Shown in pieces: positions 1 to 13,560 of a stretch of 64,000 nt of DNA (within the stretch, counting starts at the first letter, position 1; each line of letters opens with the position of its first letter). The stretch is from Echinarachnius parma (lineage: Eukaryota; Echinodermata; Echinoidea; Clypeasteroida; Echinarachniidae). The stretch is from the NCBI GenBank assembly GCA_037951105.1, contig JBAMJV010003250.1, positions 199,001 through 263,000 of the forward strand, in the 5' to 3' direction. Position numbers and translations under genes: made by a program. The notes below the pieces were generated by a model that made no database searches, was not told the DNA's origin, and saw only the letters and a program-made list of their open reading frames with translations.

Positions 1-1519
1 GGCCTTATAGCGCTACTCGTGTCTCTCTCTCTCTCTCTCTTATAGCTCCGTCTGCTATATACGTACTGTGCTGTAGCAGCGCGCGCACACAAGCGATTTT
101 CAAGATTTTCTCTGCTTGCTGCGATATATCGCAGATGCGATCAATAAGAGAATCGTTAAGTGGTATCGTTATCGGAACTGCGCTGACAGAATGAGTGATA
201 TGCGATATTAAAAATGATTCCCTAGCAATGTAGAAATACTTTCAGGATCACAGACTTGTTTTGTATGTTCATTTGGGATATGTCTTTGATGTAAGAGAGC
301 TAAATCTCTGTCCGGAGGTACCCTTTAAAGTGGCCATGCAAACCAAATGCATGTTGACTTCTGTTTATCTGTATCAGTGTACACATCAAATATTTGTACT
401 TTGTAATTTGTTAGACCTAAATGAATACGACTCACACACACCTTCAATTTCAATAGCAGTTGCTTTATCAGAAAAGCTCAACCATAATTAGGACAAGTAA
501 GGCACTGCCTTATGCCTAGGTCACAAATGCACTGGGTGACGCACGATTTGTCTACGTACGGCGCACTTTCTACGATTTTGGGAAGTTGGGATATCGTAAA
601 ATGTCTGTGGTATCTTTGTGTAGCAGTTACATATTTGCCGGGGTACGTACGTGCGATAACTTTGGGAGTAAAAGCAAAAGTAAATCGCACGGCTCCAGTG
701 TACACCATCTTGGCGCCCAAACAGACGCCTTACGGGGCTCGTACACTCTTACGATAAATTTTAAATCTTACATCTACCGTACGGTTTGAGTGACCCAAAA
801 TTCAGTCTCAAAATCGTACAATTCGTAGTGAAGTGTGTTGAAGATACGATCGGTCACTGAGATCATTAATGTCCTATTCTCGTCAGAAATGTCGTAATCA
901 AGGTAAATTTGAACATCATGTTAACATAATTCCGTTAAAATCATGTCAGAAATGCTAAAAATATAATTCATTTACAATTTTGCTGTATTTTAGAAGATGA
1001 TTTATTGTCATAAATGCGCTCAATTTTTGTCACTTGAATGAACATGATAACTCTTGCGTTCAATGAGGGGACTTCCCCTTTTTCGGGATATCGAGTATTG
1101 ACTTTTGCGCCCGGGACTCAACATTTTTCGGCGGGACCCGGGTACCCGTGACTCGTCAACAGCCTTTCAAAGTCTCTGCATGTAAGCCATGCAGATTCGT
1201 ACTTTGAACTCCGTGTTGCAGTCTTCTTGTGATGTCATGACCCGGGTGGCACATGCGCGCTCCGCTATAAATAACTTTTTTAGGAGCATGGAACGCCGAT
1301 GCGAAAAAAAGCAAAAAAGTTGCATGAAATTTACCTTTTTTGCGATAAATCGCGCAGGAAGCTTGCTCTTGAATACTAGTGCATAACTATTCAGACGCGT
1401 CCGTATATTGCGCTATTCGATCCCTGAGTCTTTGCTCCACCGCCTCGCTCGCCGCCGCGACGAAACACGTGTTATTCTATGAGAACCCGATTTGCTTTGC
1501 GATGGGATTTTATAGCGCG
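1..1519. other. No gene recognised; repeat-like DNA
   Basis: A CT microsatellite (24-40), segments rich in TACG and CGTACG (540-830) and a GC-rich block with GGGACCCGGGTACCCG (1130-1150). Open frames are short and without family resemblance. Confidence 0.6.
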
Positions 1520-1845
1520 TTGTAAGGCGTGCACGCTTTGGACGTAATAATCGATATATATATGAAGGGCGTATTTACTCAAAATACAAATTTACTAAAT
1601 AGTCTCCTTTTAAGAATTTGAATAGTTTACCTTCCGATTTCATTAAGTCGAGTGTGATCAAACTTGAAATGTCACAAATCTGAACGATGATGATCAGACT
1701 AAAATTAATAAAATCCGAATGTAAACTATTCCTAGTCTTAAATTGAGACTATTTAGCAGATTTGTATTTTGAGCAAATAGGCCCTTCATAAGGCTTTATA
1801 TATCGATACACTGTACAACATCCGAAGCGCGCGAGCCTTACGCAT
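1520..1845. mobile_element. Hairpin MITE
   Basis: Inverted arms: ATGAAGGGCGTATTTACTC and further bases pair with the block ending near 1800 (GAGCAAATAGGCCCTTCAT). Pairing with mismatches extends outward to about 1520 and 1845. No ORF. Confidence 0.75.
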
Positions 1846-4439
1846 CGGTTAAATTAATCAGTTATGTGCTATGAAATCTTATATTGTAGCGGCGATTAAA
1901 CAAGAACTCAGAGATCGAAAAACACAAATTACGGACGCGTCTAAATGGTCGTAGCTGGCGCACTGTTTTTTGTGTACATATGTTAATAATGTACACATGC
2001 AGATGCAGACTTTCAGCGTGCAGTGACCACTCATTTTTTCCAGAGAAAAGGACATTAGGAACAGCATATTTGGTAAGCATAGTAGTTTAACTTTGTTATT
2101 TTGGTCATATAAATTCATTTAAACTAATTCTTAAACCCTAAATACTAACAAATCGGGCTTCAACATTTCGTCAATAGAGATATGTAATAACCATTGCCAA
2201 TGGACCTATGTGTGCGCGTATTCAGAGTTGCGAAACTGCAAATAGATCACGACGGTAGCCATGCCAGAGTACGGGGACGGTCACAGCTGATTCAATTCAG
2301 CGTATTCAGCGCTCCTGTCGCATTTGCGAAAACAGCCTAGAATACATGTACCGTAGCTACACAACGGATCACCTACCCAATTTGATGCGTAAAGACGTTT
2401 GTGACTATATAATTGTTTTAATTTTCATAGGAATGTGAATCTAATACCAACTTTATCATCTCCTTTTTAAAAGTGATACACCTCAGTTCCATGATCATCG
2501 TGCAAAAGTGAGAAATTAGCCTTCAAAATAGTGTCATCAAACTTGACAAAATGTACATGATTTCAGATTTTCAAGAATTGTTTTTATATATATTTTTTTA
2601 ATAAGATGTTTAAAAAACAAAAATATGCCGACGGATCTAGAATTTATATATTATTTACACAGAAAGATGTTCTGGTATACAACCCACAACATTTTCCGGG
2701 AGTTTGGGTGCAGGCTTATAGTAAAAAAAAGGCAAATTTTAATGTATAATTACAGCAGAAATTATCTACACCAGTAACGGATCACCCATTTTCAAATCCT
2801 TATAAAAACAAAAAACAAAATCAAATGAATTTTGCTGTAACAATGTATTTCACTAGAATCTGTGATATTTCTAACTTAAAAATCGGAAATTACTTGGATA
2901 TTTTGGTGTGATTTTTGCTAACATTTCATAAGGATCATGTGTGGCAGAATTCAATTCTTCATAACTAAATAAGGAAGCACGTTTAAGAAGTAATATTTTT
3001 CCTGGATATTAATTGCTAATTGGCAAACACATCAATAAAAAAATTCAGATAATTGGTCAATCTATCTATATATTATAATAGGACGGTGCTCGTGTCTGTC
3101 GCCAAGATTTGTCCAGAATGCGCTGTTTTTAAGCCATGTATGGGCAATAAATCGCGATGCAGCTTCTACCGGCCCATTACGTGCGTGCGAAAAAAACCCC
3201 ATAATGCGTTTTTACTATCCGAAGTGATACCTCAAACATTGAACAAATTTGACAGCACCTCCCGTACGAACGCTATGCACTGGTACAGTATAAAATGTGC
3301 AGCTGCATGTATTACGTACTACGGGTCATCAGGCGCTGAGCGCGAGTCTGCGATAAGCTTTCGTCTGGAGCAGGTCTGGAGCACCTCATTGTTGTTTACG
3401 AGTTGACCGCTATTGAAGTGCCTTGGAAAAACTGCCGTATCTCTCTTCAAACCTTACCAAAATTAACATTTCATATATATACCAAATGAAAGAAGAATAT
3501 ACCTATTTTTACTGATAAATATAATATTTAAACAAAATACTGTGGGAAAATATTGAAAAATAGGCATGATCCATACCGGAAAAAAAAAATTTAAAGCTTC
3601 AGAAAAGTAGAAAATTTCATTATTTACCACCCGTGGGCAAAACCGAAACTTAAATATGATAATCATACATTTATAAAACTTCACACCAAATATCCTGTCA
3701 AATTTTTTTTTTTACAGGGTTATGTCGGAAAAAATCCCAGACAATGTCGATTACGAGCCTGCGAGTAACTGTCTGGCGCTGCGAGACAGTGGCAGTCCCA
3801 ACAGTACATTTTCATGTAGTGTACTGTGTTGTGCGACTTCCAAGTATAATTCACTGTACCGGTAGTGACTAATTCACACTGCAAAACGAGTGTCAATTTC
3901 TAACTCTGGGAACAGAATTAAGAAGTAGCAAGACAATTAAATCGTTCTTTTTGTGATGTCTGGAAAAAAAGGGTAGCTGCATTTCTGCACCTGCATGAGT
4001 GACTAACTTAATTAATTTTGATCTGATCGTGCATTTTGTTTACTATGCCGATGTTTGATGCGTGTAGTTGAGAGAAAAACATTTTTTTTGAAACAGGAGA
4101 TCCTTTTGTGAAGGGCTACCGAAATGTGTTGTTCACTTGCATTTTAAATATTTAGAAAGGCTTTTTGTGAATGTCTACTCGAAGTGCATACGTATTTGTT
4201 TTGCACTCAAGTATAAAACAGGTGTGTTTGTAAAATAATGTGTAAACTATAGAAGTGCAATTATTAAAGTTAATTTCCCTTGCCAATTCGTACAGGATTT
4301 GTATAACCAAGTATGGTGATTAAAGTGGGTTTTAAATAGTTTTCTGAAAATAAACTTACAAATTCACCACCGTGCAGGCTGGGCGAAGGGGGGAAGGGGG
4401 GAGCAATAATGTTTATCTCATTTTTGCATTCAATAGGAT
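1846..4439. other. No gene recognised
   Basis: A 117-codon open frame at 3053-3406 begins beside ATATATTATAATAGGACGG, a start seen in dispersed repeats of many animals. Fragments with GTAACGGATCACC occur near 2360 and 2775. Nothing else is supported. Confidence 0.5.
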
Positions 4440-4863
4440 GGCGCAGCGTGGATTGACTGATGCACTGGGGGGGTTCAAACCCCCCCCCTCTAAAAAATCT
4501 TCACCGACAGCCGAAAACCCCTCGAAATATCTTAACCGACAGCACCACATCGAAAAATCCTTTCCGACACCCCCCTCGAAAATTCTTCAATAACACCCCC
4601 CACCCTTAAAAAAAATCCTGGGTACGCCACTGACTACTACTACTACTATACTACTACCTAATACTACTACTATTCAGTGGCGTACCAGGATTTTTTAAAG
4701 GGGGGGGGGGGGGAGGAGGGTAGTCATTGAAAATTGTTGGCTGAGACCAAGAACGTTCAAAATTTTAGAGACCGAGACCGTGAATAATTTTAGACATTTT
4801 TGAGGCCGAGACTCGCACTTTTCGAGGCCAAGACCAAGACCCAGTGGCTGAAATTCCGATAAG

Positions 4864-4895
<32 letters not shown>

Positions 4896-5020
4896 CTTGG
4901 AAATTTGGTCTTGGGACCAGTTAAAATTTGAAAAGGGGGGAATTCAAACCCCCCTAAAAAAAAATTTGGTCAAAGGGGGGGGGGGGGTTTGAACTCCCCT
5001 CCCCACCACTGGGTGGTGCT
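4440..5020. repeat. G-homopolymer-associated dispersed repeat
   Basis: It contains the motif CCTGGGTACGCCACTG (near 4616) and its inverse near 4676, which recurs near 8488 and in part near 23024 and 25486. G or C runs follow, including 30 Gs at 4865-4894. Degenerate GGCCGAGACCGAGA units fill the rest. Confidence 0.7.
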
Positions 5021-5023
5021 GGT

Positions 5024-5603
<580 letters not shown>

Positions 5604-5984
5604 GGCAATTCCATAAATATGTCAACCAGTAAGCCCAAAATTTCAAAATCATCATATTGGTCCAAATGATACATCAATTTGAAGGTAATAATGTGAACTG
5701 TCAAAAACCATTCATTAAAAAAAAATTGATCAAGGTCAAGGTCATGAGACCCTTCCAAATCAAGGCATACTGAAGTTGCTGATTTTTCTTTGCTGTAACA
5801 TACCATTTGATCTTTTTATGTATTTCAATTAAAATAGACTGAATAATTAATTGACCATGATAGATGTACACAGTATAACTTTCTGAATCCATTACCACAC
5901 ATAAATTAGAACCAGAACGTCAATGACGTAGCGCTCATCCGGCATCTCGCAACATCAAATATCGCAAATTTCATGTCGTACACT

Positions 5985-6165
5985 TTTCAACTGGTCCAAA
6001 AATAAAAATTTGATGCCCTGGAAGGGACATAAAAAAAATTTAAAAAATTAGAGTGAACAAAATATAAATTTGACGCCCCGGAAGGGACATGGGGGAAAAA
6101 AAAAAAAAAATAAATAAATAAATAAATAGGCCTAAAATAAAATATATAAAAAAAAAAATAAAAAA

Positions 6166-6201
<36 letters not shown>

Positions 6202-6285
6202 TAAACAAAAAAAAATAAATAAATAAAAAAATTAATAAATAAATAAATAAATAAATAAATACAAAATTACCATAATTAATTAATG
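5985..6285. repeat. Low-complexity A/T region with two 60-bp direct repeats
   Basis: Two copies of a unit ending CCCTGGAAGGGACAT or CCCCGGAAGGGACAT (near 6015 and 6075) are followed by AAT and AAAT microsatellites. Confidence 0.75.
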
Positions 6286-6655
6286 GAGAAAATTTTCAAA
6301 ATTCTGTGCAGAAGTTTAGTGTACCAAAGTTAGCTCTACCAGATAAAGCAAACCAAATCAAAATCAGTCGAGAAATGAAGGAGAAGAAGCATTTTTTGTG
6401 ATTTCGAATAAATTTGCATAAACTTTGCATAGATAATGAATTTCACGATTCTGTGTAGAAGTTTTAAATCCCCCTCCTAGCCCTATCTTATGAAACAATC
6501 AGAATCAAAATCGGTTGAAAAATAACGAAGAAGAAGCATTTTGAAAACTGTGGACGGACGGACGGAAGGACGGACGGACGGATGGACGACACGCCATGGC
6601 ATAGGCTCATCGGGCCCTTCGGGCCGTATGAGCTAAAAATGCTCTTTTAATTACG
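6286..6655. mobile_element. Dispersed element with (GACG)n tail
   Basis: The unit AGAAGAAGCATTTT occurs twice (near 6383 and 6530), each preceded by a related block with AATCAAAATC. It ends in GGACGGACGG units and a hairpin, GGGCCCTTCGGGCC, before ATGAGCTAAAAATGCTC. Repeats of this form are common in marine invertebrate genomes. No ORF. Confidence 0.55.
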
Positions 6656-7418
6656 ATTTGTAGTTAATTAATATCAGGACTATTTTTGTCATGTACGTCC
6701 GACACGGAAAAACACTTATTTTCAATTTCACGAAAAGACAAAGAACCCAATAAAGGGCAGGATGCACCCCTACAAGACAAGGGGTTAACAGCATGCTGCA
6801 TTAACCCCTTACTCCATTGCCTGGTCAAAAAAGCCTGATAGTCAGCTGCCCTCATTGTCCAAGTAAACACTGGGGAATTCCCCTGTCTACCTAGCCTTAA
6901 ACTAGATGTTTTCACACTATTGATCAATTTGATGTCTGTATAAATTGCATAATATGGCTTTGGCCTTTGTTCAACAAACAATTATAGCATGTCTTCATTG
7001 AATCATGGTGTTAATCTTAAGTAGTTCAAAGCTGGTTGTAAAGAATTCCTTAGAGTCACAAATTGACCTACATTCATTGTATATACTTTGGAATGCAATA
7101 CAAAAGCCACATGTATTGTTTTGTCCAGACACCTATTGAAAATCTACATTCACATCCCTACAATGTACAAGTCAGAGTACTTTGCAGAACCAATTGTCAG
7201 TTAGGTCATTCAGACACTAATCTCTTAAATAATCCCTTCGGCCTTTTGATAATAATGGCTGGTAGACAAGCCTAAACATGTAAACAGCTGTTCTAAAACT
7301 TGTGGTTGAGTGCTGCACAGTCAGAAAGCTCATAAACGGATTGGGTCTTCAAGTCATAGATCAGATATTTAAAAACTGGAATTTAAAGTGCTTCTGACAT
7401 TGGAAAGCTCATATAAGT

Positions 7419-7600
7419 TTGAAATGGCTTGGTACGAACAGTCACGTCACGTTCACGTTCACGTCACGTGAAGGTTTTGTACCTTTTGTGAAACAGGTCA
7501 CCCAAATCTACGAAGTGTCACGTTCAGGTTCTGTACCTTTTGTGAAACAGGTCACCCAAATCTACGAAGTGTTGGGTTACGTGACCCAACAGTTTGTAGA
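7419..7600 (+). repeat. Left copy of an inverted pair, with an internal 60-bp duplication
   Basis: The unit TACCTTTTGTGAAACAGG plus TCACCCAAATCTACGAAG is present twice in tandem. The inverted partner is at about 10100-10270, where the unit occurs once. Both have CACGTTCACGTTCA next to GGTACGAACAGTCA. Confidence 0.85.
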
Positions 7601-7789
7601 TATACTATATGCAATTCATGAAAGCTCACGTAAATTGGCGCTTGCGTAAAACAAATTAATGTAAATTGTCGTTGAGAAGAGACTAATTCTCGGTAAATTT
7701 AATCGTGAACGAACCCGTCCTACCTATACTGTAATATACAATTATAGGCATACACAGGCCATCGGGGCTGGGGAGTGGACACCCCCTAC

Positions 7790-8500
7790 CCCAAGGGCGT
7801 CGATTTCTTCTCATGGTTGGGGGGGATGATCACATTTTCACTTGGCAGCCCAAGGGGGGGGGGGGGTTAAACCCCCTAAACCCTCCCCCCCCCCCCCCCC
7901 CCCCCGTAGATCCGAGCCTGGGGGGGGGGGTGGGTGTGGGAGGGGGGTGTCCCCCCTCCCACGGTAGGAAGCTTTTGCATTTTGGGGCTTGAAATTGTGC
8001 AATCTGGAGCATACCTAAGGCATCAGTTTCACGTTTTATAAACTTGTTTCTGAGTTACCGTGTTATAGATAAACACAATTAATGAAATCAAGTTTGCAGA
8101 AAACCAAAGGGCGGATCGCACTTCTTGTTTTGCCTATGGTAGCCTCTTCCACAATTACATGCGCCAGTATACTTTTTTTTTTTTTTTTTACCCTCCCAAA
8201 TATTGGGGGGATGATAATACAGGCCATCCCCCCACCTCAAATATTGGGGGGATATATCCCCCCCATCCCCCCGTGATCGACGCCCCTGCCCTACCCCCAT
8301 CCCCACCCCCTTACATAATTCAAGAAATGTCTTGGTCTCGGCCTCAAAATTTGTGACCGGTCCTGGTCTCGTCCTCGGCTGCGGTCATTTTCTACGGACA
8401 CCCCCTACCCACACTCCCCCCGCTTACTTCAATTTGTCAGACGAAATATTCCCCCCCCCCCCCCCTACACCCACCCCTTGAAAAAATCCTGGGTACGCCA
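7790..8500. repeat. G/C-run repeat cluster
   Basis: GGGCGTCGAT-type ends (near 7796 and, inverted, 8276), several long G or C runs, and an inverted pair around ATTGGGGGGATGATAAT (8203 onward). The end, TGGGTACGCCACTGCC near 8490, is shared with the 4.6-kb repeat. Confidence 0.65.
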
Positions 8501-9061
8501 CTGCCTACAAGTAGCTAGTTCGAATGTCAAATACATTAATTGATTTATTTAATATTGATTGGTTGGTGTGATTGTTTCATTATAATGATTGACTGATTAA
8601 TTGATTGTTTATTAGATTAAATGACTGACTTATAGATTGACTCAATTCAATAACCATAAATAAACACTATTACTCAAATCATTGTTTTATTACTTTTAAA
8701 CTCATTGATCACTGCTGCCAGTCACTCACTCACTCACTCACTCACTTTCACAGGCATGCACATACAACGCCGTTATAAGGGCCAGTACGCGCAGACGTCG
8801 AGCACGGGAACTTCAGGCATATGCGAACTGAATTGTCCGCTGCGTGTAGCAATTCAGCTGGAAATCAACATTTGCCAAAATCCACGCACGACACGTCTTT
8901 AGAAATACTCCAATAACAAGACAAATAATGCAAGTGGTATGGTTGTACATTACCTAAATGACAGCACTGCATATTATCGTCTCAGATTACTCTGAATTAT
9001 GCACGTATGTACATATTATAAACATAATGATTGAAAAGATTTGATAAGGGGGTATATCGGC

Positions 9062-9990
9062 CAGGGTTGCCAGATCGCGGCTAGTCTTGACGGCCAGACT
9101 CTTTACGTTTCACGGCCAAATTCGGCCAAACTTTTTTTTTCACGGCCAACTTTCACGGCCAAATCATATCTACATAAAAAAAAGCAGTATATAGGTATAC
9201 CCCCATGCAAAATCTCTAAAAAGTCAGGCTCTCGACACACTGTCATACATTTCCTAATGTTTAAATAATGCCTATGCAGATCTTAGTAAGAAAACAGCAA
9301 GATTTATAAGAAAAAGGGAAAACAAGTTTGGATATAAAATACACTCGGGTCTGACATAGATGTCATGGCCAAGGGGAATAGGTCTAATACTATAGAAATA
9401 GTTATGTCAAATGTGTACGTGCTGGTCACGTGAATAGAGGGGTATGGGAGTTTAGGCTTACCATTATCTCCCAAAAATAATATTCTTATAAATGAACACC
9501 TTTAGTAGTCCACTCTATCAACAAATTCACAAAAATATGTTTCCAGAAAAAATATATACAAAAACGCATTGTTCATGTGTCTGAATTACGAACAAGACTA
9601 ATTTGTCCAGAGCGCGTGTTTATATCAACGCGCCCTGTCCGTACGTCCAGATCGAGCGAACGAATCGTCCGGGATTCTCTCCAAACACATACGCGTGAAT
9701 AACATTGGCGCACTGCACTTGCAAATGTTTGGCCCGTTCTCGCTCGCATGGCAAATGATAGGAATGTTGTTTCAAGTTTTATTACATTTAAAAATAGTTT
9801 TAAGGATATATTTTCTGTTTAATTATGAAAAAGGCCAGAAATGAAAATTCACGGCCAGATTTTCTTTTTACGGCCAAAATTCGGCCAAATTTGTTTGGCC
9901 GTGAAGTTATTTTTTTTCACGGCCAAACTAAATTTTATTCGGCCAGATTTCTGGAATCTGGCCGAAAAAAAAGGCCAAATGGCAACCCTG
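9062..9990. mobile_element. Non-autonomous hAT-like element
   Basis: The termini are CAGGGTTGCCA and, inverted, TGGCAACCCTG. Subterminal parts are full of ACGGCCAAA and ATTCGGCCAAA units on both sides. Flanks ATATCGGC (9054-9061) and GTATCGGC (9991-9998) form an 8-bp target duplication with one mismatch. CA(G)GG termini and 8-bp duplications are typical of hAT. No transposase is present. Confidence 0.85.
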
Positions 9991-10099
9991 GTATCGGCAT
10001 TTTCGTCGACATTTTAAAATCTCTTTGTGCGTGTATGTCTAGTCTTAGTAACAAGCGTTTGCAATTTTAAAAATCTTCATTAAACGCTCACGTCACGAT

Positions 10100-10270
10100 T
10101 TGGTTAACGCGACACTTCGAGTTTTACCGGCATGGAAAACGACAAATTGTTGGGTCACTTTACCGTACACTTCGTAGATTTGGGTGACCTGTTTCACAAA
10201 AGGTACATAACCGTTCACGTGACATGAACGTGAACGTGACATGACTGTTCGTACCAAGCCGTTTGAAATT
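10100..10270 (-). repeat. Right copy of the inverted pair
   Basis: Reverse complement of 7419-7600 with one unit instead of two. The pair encloses about 2.5 kb that includes the hAT-like element and G-run repeats, so it may mark the ends of a larger composite element. Confidence 0.85.
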
Positions 10271-11727
10271 ATATTCAATTCTAACCCCCTCTCATGTTAA
10301 GTTTGATTAATTGGTGAGATTTTAGCTAGAAATGTTTTTTATGATTTTTGCCAGTCTTACAAATTTATTTACTGCAGCCTGCCTATGAGAGCATCCCCAT
10401 TACATGTGGGTACCTATACAGGTACCCACATCCCCACCTACATCAAAACGTAAGGTAGGGTTTCTCCCCGTTCATTCATTCCACTTATGACATGACATTT
10501 GTAATCTATAAGGTGAAATTAAATCATTGAAAGATGTGTTTTTGATACTTACCCACTTTTCTTGCTATGAATCAGCCAATATTTCACGTTCATTTGCCAT
10601 GCAGTCGCGTCGAGCGCTGATCATCGCACAGGCTTGCGACGGAAGTACCGTGAAAAGTGTGTTGCTGAAATGACCTTTCGCCATGAATTGATACGTTGTA
10701 AATTACTTACGCACATTATTGTATGCCTGTCAAATCGGAAATAAAGTGTGTGCCACTGAGTGCGCTTGAGATGAAACTACCGTATTTTGCTTGCGAATTG
10801 TTGTTTTTCAAACTTTTAAAGAATATGGATTTAAAAATTGTAACGACTGATTTTTGAATAGAATTAAATAAAATACGATGGAATATATTTATTTTTTATG
10901 AAAAAACGTACACACATTAAATTAAATTATACATTTTTACTTTGCAGTTTTAACAGTTGATGATGAGCCTTGCTTCCGACCAAAACAAGTTCGTATGATT
11001 GATGACGTAATAAAATTTGCGCTAGCTACACGGTGAACGCCATTATTACGTGTGCGGTGATGCTGGATTGACGTGCAGTTCAGGACCAACGAACAAAATT
11101 GTAGCCCATTTCAATTTAGCTAGGGGCAACGTGACGCCTCCAAATGGAGGATTTTAAACCTGTCATCTAGCACGATCTGCAAAGTTAGGTGAGAAAATAA
11201 AAAAACACACAGTGATTAATTTAACGTCATATACAGTCCTACAACAAAAAAACGGGGGTTAGTGAAGTCACTACTGCTATACGGCAGTGTGACTTTTGGG
11301 CATACTTGGGCATACTTGGCCATACAGTTTCCCATTCGCTAGTGTACATCGCAACGCAGGCGTGTATGAGAGTGGCCCCAGAGTGCCCCTTAACTCCCGT
11401 TTCAGGGTTTTTGTAGCTCCTAAGACCCTATATTTTGTGCTTGTAGTCAGCTCTTCAGAACCTATTTCAGAGTTCCGTGCGGCACACCCCCGTCAAAAAA
11501 TAATTTGAGTGCCCCCCCCCCCCCCCCCCCCCCCCCGGGATTATAACCATACAAACAGAGAATCCACTAATTAATTAACCAAAATAATGTTTTTCTACAG
11601 GACAGATACAAAAAATAATGAGTTACAAAAACACAACATAATTATATCTCACTCAAAGATCTGGTGACAGGTAAATTGCACCCCTGCAAATTGCTAGTTA
11701 TTTTAAAAATAAAGCCAGGTGATCCGT
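10271..11727. other. No gene recognised
   Basis: A short hairpin, ATGTGGGTACC and its inverse, at 10403-10430, and a 26-C run at about 11511-11536. No exon signals with coding support. Confidence 0.55.
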
Positions 11728-12545
11728 AACCTAACCAGGCGCCGTCCGTAGGACGGCGCCTGGCATTCTGAGCTGTGCATACCGTGATGGAAACACTTTA
11801 TAGGCTTTAACGGCAAACACACTTGTACAAAACCATAAAATATCATACTTTAAATAACATATCTCGGTTCATACTTACGAATTATGTTATGCACGGACAT
11901 CAATGCTCCAACTGGTAAAACGTCTGATGCTCCATTCGTTTGATTTATCCTGAAATTTACTATAAAACTGGCAAGATTACAGAAGTGACGAAAATGGTAT
12001 CCGAATTTGTTCGCTGCATGCAATATCAGGTGATCGAAAACTTGTCGGCAATGCGCGAGGTCGCAGGTCAAACTTTGGCGTACGAGCCTGGATGTGCGCG
12101 CGTTCTGTACAGCGATTGATCTATATATTTCTGCGTGCGCGATACACTCCTATCGATCCTGTACACGGTATGTGACATGTCAGTCCCTGGCTTATTGTCA
12201 ACCGATCGCCACTTACGCGCGGATCACCTCCTATCCTGCGCATGCGCTATGCATTGCCGACGAGTTTTCGGTCACCTGACATTGCATGCAGCGAACAAAG
12301 ACGAAGGAAATAACAGTCATCATCATCATCATCATCAATTTGAGGTAAGTTATCATTCTTTTGCAACAAATTAAATATCAAGCAAGGTAGGTTGAATGTT
12401 TAATTAATGTCTAGAACTAAAAAAAAAATAATAATAATAGATGGAAAGTTCTTGAAACCACCCGTCGGCAAATTTCCTACAAATTTTTTAACGTTTCGTC
12501 TTCACAGCGCCGTCCTACGGACGGCGCTGATCACAGTTAGGTGAT
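11728..12545. mobile_element. Foldback-like element with GC-rich palindromic ends
   Basis: Ends begin CCTAACCAGG on the left and, inverted, CCTAACTGTGATCAG on the right. Next to each is the palindrome GCGCCGTCCGTAGGACGGCGC. Internally TGCATGCAATATCAGGTGA (12015 on) is inverted near 12280. A second copy in opposite orientation is at 62020-62795. The open stretches inside have no recognisable protein. Confidence 0.75.
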
Positions 12546-12781
12546 CCGTTACTGGTGATCGTGATCCGTTACAGGTGCAGCGTAAGGGGTTCGTAAAACG
12601 CACAGTGATTTGCCTATTAGTGACAGAATGAGTTTGAATTTACAATATTCGTAATCTGCAGCATTTTAGCTTTCCAACGATGTATGATAGTCCATGAAAA
12701 ATATTTTGTCTTAGCAAGAAATTGTATCCACAAAAAAGTGATCCGTTACTGGGGTAGCTACGCCTACGGTACCGGTACTAC

Positions 12782-12855
12782 TGATCATGATGATGGTGAT
12801 GATGAAATGTCTGGATGGCCATCCAGACATTTCATCATCACCATCATCATGATCA
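12782..12855. repeat. Perfect 74-bp palindrome
   Basis: Two 37-bp arms with no spacer, centred on GGATGGCCATCC. The outer arms contain GATGATGG steps. Every base pairs when checked by hand. It lies about 60 bp from the donor of the Sushi-like exon. Confidence 0.97.
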
Positions 12856-12915
12856 TAAACAATTGCGTCACTCAATAACACTTTGTATGTATACCTGAAG
12901 TTTCACAATACTTAC

Positions 12916-13221
12916 GGGAACAAGTCAGTAGATCGCCTGCAGCAACAAAAGGATCAAGCGTTTCGAAACTGACATCTCCACCATTGTCCCGATCGTCATC
13001 GAAGTATCCTATGTTTATCCATACACCGCCGCTATAACATGCTCTGAACGCATCACCCTTGTCTGCCTTCCAACCATCAAACATATCAGGACACGTTAGA
13101 AAACAGAATGTTCCAAAGGGCAAGGGCTCGGTGTTTCCAGGCTTACAAAGGGGATCTTCGTAAAACGACGGGAGCAAAGAGGAGATCGCTGGGCTGTAGT
13201 CGGGTAGAGGTTCGCAAAATA
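12916..13221 (-). CDS. Orphan Sushi/CCP-like exon
   Basis: On the minus strand an acceptor (TTTCTCCAG) and a donor (GTAAGT) bound 306 nt open in one frame. It reads CEPLPDYSP, then CKPGN, FGTFCFLTCPD, RACYSGGVW and a final TCS. The order Cys, Phe-Gly-Thr-x-Cys, Cys, Cys-x-x-Gly-x-Trp, Cys fits a Sushi (CCP) module with a long acidic insert before the last cysteine. Such modules occur in secreted or membrane adhesion and complement-type proteins. No other exon of this gene was found nearby, so it may be part of a gene with large introns or a stranded exon. Confidence 0.55.
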
Positions 13222-13359
13222 CTGGAGAAAAAAAAACAGAGAGAGAGGGAGATGACAGCTATTCAAGATGAGGCTGGCTATGGGCCGTATGCATGGGGTC
13301 CCTTAAATAATACATGACGTCATGGAGAGGTAAATGATATGTATACAACCGTCGGAAAT

Positions 13360-13560
13360 AAGAGACTGATAGATAGATAGATAGATATATCGGTATTTAT
13401 TGAACAAAATTAACAAGACTGTAGTCCGAAGACTAAAATGCCTTGCGTACATGAACATATGAACATACATGAATAAATAAATTACAACACAATACAAATA
13501 TAATTTAACATCAAAATTATACATATTTATGAATGCATTTGGCAAGAAAGGCACTATTAT
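13360..13560 (-). mobile_element. Possible LINE 3' end with (ATCT)n tail
   Basis: On the minus strand the sequence runs through GGCATTTTAGTCTTCGGACT to AATAAATACCGATAT and ends in ATCT repeats (13370-13388). A microsatellite instead of poly(A) is a known form of tail in some non-LTR retrotransposons. No reverse transcriptase part remains. Confidence 0.4.

Noticed and set aside
3053-3406. 117-codon open frame
   Set aside because: It starts in a dispersed-repeat-like ATATATTATAATAGGACGG context and has no family resemblance.
8750-8902. Possible terminal exon (after TTTCACAG, open to TAG at 8902)
   Set aside because: It has an acceptor-like start and CpG-rich codons, but no domain, no upstream partner and no phase check was possible.
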